From Cacajao melanocephalus (taxonomy: Eukaryota; Chordata; Mammalia; Primates; Pitheciidae): a stretch of 64,000 nt of DNA. Positions 61,801 through 64,000 of the stretch are shown here, in pieces. A program made the translations under genes and the position numbers. The notes beneath the pieces were generated by a model that was given only the letters and a program-made list of their open reading frames with translations, was not told the DNA's origin and did no database searches. The stretch's first letter is position 1, and every line of letters begins with the position of its first letter. The DNA lies in NCBI GenBank assembly GCA_963573385.1, contig CAUYLG010026912.1, positions 18,621 to 82,620 of the forward strand, written 5' to 3'.

Positions 61801-62940
61801 TTTGAATGAAATAGATATAGGGGAGGGATAGAGGGTCACAAATGGTGTCTGGTTTTCTAGTTTTCTAGTTCCACGCTTCCAGGGAAAACACATAGAACGG
61901 GGGTGACATGCCCTAGGCAATCCAGGCCTCTTCTCACTTGATTCTAAAGATTCTTAGTGTTGAAGTGGATAAAAATCTGGTTTCTGTGCCTAGTTCTTTA
62001 TGCTCATTAAAGCTTAATCTACTTTTAACATTTTGCTGCTATTAAACTCTAACTTACAAATTCATTTCTTTTTGAAATTTTGTTAAAAATTGGTCAAATC
62101 CTACCATTTTGCTTCTGGTATTTCAACAGAACGTACAAGTGGTTTTCAAATACTGATAACCCTTTTCCCTAAACTACCCAAAATAAACTTTCTAGTTTGA
62201 AAAGAAAAAACATTTCATTCTCTATGTAAGATGACACAGCAGCAGCCAGCTGTAATGTATTTAGGTTGCCTCTGTTTGCAAACTCCTGTCAGAATTAAAT
62301 AAGACATAAAAACTGGACAGAAGAACTCTGCCTACTCAGGAAGTGGTGTTTCATTGCTGTCTGGGCCAAATTATGTCTTTTTACAGTACTATTTAAAATG
62401 GCTCCATAAGCATTGTTATAAAAAATGAAAATTGTCAAAATGTATCAAATCATTGGCAAGTGGCTGATCATCCAAAACAGCATTTAAATTACAATTTTTA
62501 ACATACTCGTTTTGAATATATTAATACAAATACACTAGAAGGCTGGAAGTAAATTAGCACTCGCTGATAGTGATTGGTGTGTTCGACATATATCGTGTGG
62601 TGTTTTGTTTTACTCTGTTGCACTGATTGTTTTCAACTTTTATCTCCCTGTCTTGGATCCATTACAAAAGTTTAGTTTTTATTCTTCATCTACTTTCTGG
62701 GGATTAAAAAAAAATTATATAATTCACAGAGTACTCTGAAATCCTTGAAGTAAGGCCCTGTAACATAATGGAGACAGTTCAGTTATCTGTCATTATTTTA
62801 AGTCTACCTTATCAAAGCAGCATAGGAATGAAGATATTTTTCAAGTGGCAATGATTTTATGTTATATCTGGGTCAAAAGACTATCTATCTGGAGAATCAC
62901 ACAGGGCCAAGCAAAATCAATCATGTTCTATTTAGGTAAA
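61801..62940. other. No recognised feature
   Basis: Unassigned sequence. Contains no supported gene. Confidence 0.5.
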
Positions 62941-63092
62941 GTGTACATGTGCATTTGAATGTATGTTTCAAAATATGCAGTTAAAAGAAACTGTGTGGGA
63001 AGATCAGGAACATCCATGAAGGATGACTTTTTTTAAAAAAAAATCTTTGCAGCTCCCAGTCAACAAGTAACTCGTATGAGTAAACAACAAAT
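62941..63092. repeat. Source copy of a 152-bp local duplication
   Basis: This otherwise unassigned segment is repeated in the same orientation at 63458-63609, with shared runs such as 'agatcaggaacatccatgaa'. Most differences are single bases, plus changes in the T/A-rich middle. Confidence 0.95.
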
Positions 63093-63247
63093 GATTCGAC
63101 GTCTATGTTCTCCTTTATAAAAGGAATTTGAGAACACATAGCCTGCCTAGTCTTAGATCTGTAATTAGAGTTCAAATGTAAGTTCATTTGCATCCGTATT
63201 AAATATAGTCATTGTAAATGTGTTTTTCATCAGTCATCTTTCTCTTT

Positions 63248-63457
63248 GCATTAAACTGCTAAGGCTGCCATAACAAAATACCACAGACTGGGTAGCTTAA
63301 ACAATAGAAGCTTATTTCCCACAGTTCTGGAAGGTGGAAGTCAGAGGTCAAGGTATCAGCCAGTTTGGTTTCTCCTGAATCCTCTCTCTTGGCTCGTAGG
63401 TAGTCATTTTCTCACTGTGCTCTCACATGGCCTTTTCTCTGTCCTTAAGCATCCCCA
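63248..63457 (-). mobile_element. MLT1-type MaLR LTR, antisense, left part
   Basis: The plus strand reads 'aaggctgccataacaaaata', 'cacagttctggaaggtggaa' and 'ctcacatggccttttctctg', the MLT1 complement. It stops at about 63457, and a short piece of the same LTR resumes at 63610. Confidence 0.92.
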
Positions 63458-63609
63458 GTGCACACGTGTATTTGAATGTGTGTTTTGAAATATGCAGTGA
63501 AAAGAAACTGTGCTGGAAGATCAGGAACATCCATGAAGGATGTTTCTTGATTTGTTTTTTATCTTTGCATCTCACAGTCAACAACTAACTTGTGTGAGTA
63601 ATAACAAAT
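63458..63609. repeat. 152-bp copied segment inserted in the MLT1 LTR
   Basis: A direct copy of 62941-63092 placed between two parts of the MLT1 LTR. It replaces roughly 50-60 bp of LTR that the consensus would have here. There is no A-tail and no target duplication, so it did not arrive by retrotransposition. Confidence 0.93.
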
Positions 63610-63658
63610 CCTAATGAATTAGGGCTCCACTCTTTTGACCTTATTTAAAATTAGTTAA
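63610..63658 (-). mobile_element. MLT1 LTR, antisense, right part
   Basis: 'cctaatgaattagggctcca' and 'ttttgaccttatttaaaatt' continue the MLT1 complement after the inserted copy. It is cut short by an L1 5' end at 63659. Confidence 0.82.
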
Positions 63659-64000
63659 GAGAGATCCAAGATGGCTGATTAACAATAGCTCAGGATTGTA
63701 GCTCCCAGTGAAAGTGCAGAGAGCGAGTGGACGCCGCAATTTCAGACGAATTTCTGTGGCCCACAAACTGGGAGATTCCCAGCGGAAGAGCCACACGGGT
63801 CGCCAGCGCGAGTTTTTTGGCAGGTGTGGCTGTTTTGCCGGCGCCCCGGCACTGCGCTTCTTGGCGCAGAGTATACGGGACAGGGTGCCCTTTGAGTCCG
63901 GCTCGGCTGGTCCCATCCCCACAAGGAGAACAGCAATTGGAAGTGCTGAGGACTGAGAGTTTCACAGTAAGCACAGCTGAACCGGGAAGGTCCAGCTCTG
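63659..64000 (+). mobile_element. Primate L1 5' UTR (sense), CpG-rich, continues past the window
   Basis: It starts with the L1 5' terminus 'gagagatccaagatggctga', including the YY1-type site, and runs through a CpG-rich promoter region (densest about 63725-63905). The sequence differs clearly from the 5' UTR at 30508, so it is a different L1 subfamily. The element is cut by the window end, so whether ORF1 and ORF2 follow cannot be seen. Overlapping 60-94-codon frames on both strands are not genes. Confidence 0.95.

Overview
This window is nuclear DNA from a primate, very probably human. It carries many Alu elements (primate-specific SINEs), primate-type L1 elements including L1 5' and 3' ends, and a deep layer of old mammalian repeats (L2, MIR, MLT1, MLT2, MST/THE, MER5A, MADE1, hAT). 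It is AT-rich and CpG-poor. I found no protein-coding gene, exon set, rRNA, tRNA or CRISPR array. The long open frames are L1 remnants, antisense shadows of repeats or chance frames, so I read the window as gene desert or deep intron. I did not find a new biological system. What is of interest is the record of insertions and rearrangements.

Layout. 1-1270: old antisense L1. 1.3-4.1 kb: mostly unassigned, with an Alu and a possible LTR end. 4.1-8.8 kb: L2, MIR, a 1.2-kb antisense primate L1 with target-site duplications (TSDs), an ERV1-class solo LTR, an Alu, a second ERV1-class LTR, an antisense L2 split by an MLT2 LTR, and an MST LTR. 11.2-13.5 kb: sense L1M split by an LTR related to the one at 7.2-7.7 kb. 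15.1-18.4 kb: L1M pieces, then a dead hAT transposon interrupted by two LTR-type insertions. 18.4-22.3 kb: a long antisense L1M interrupted by an L2 and two Alus. 22.4-27.3 kb: Alu, MST, L2, MIR and short primate L1 pieces.

30.5-33.0 kb: the 5' half of a primate L1 (5' UTR, broken ORF1, first 79 codons of ORF2), cut off inside ORF2 and followed by an AT microsatellite. 38.9-42.5 kb: a long antisense L1M containing a strong hairpin made by template switching. 43-59.7 kb: sparse Alu, MIR, MLT1, MST, MER5A and L2 copies in sequence I cannot assign. 60.3-61.0 kb: two L1 3' ends head to tail. 61.1-61.8 kb: antisense L2. 63.2-64.0 kb: an MLT1 LTR that received a 152-bp copy of nearby sequence and is then cut by a CpG-rich L1 5' UTR running off the window end.

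Nothing here works together as a pathway. The useful order is one of age: L2, MIR, MER5A and hAT first, then L1M, MLT1 and MLT2, then MST and ERV1 LTRs, then Alu and primate L1, with local rearrangements on top. Subfamily names come from remembered consensus patterns; a RepeatMasker/Dfam run would settle them.
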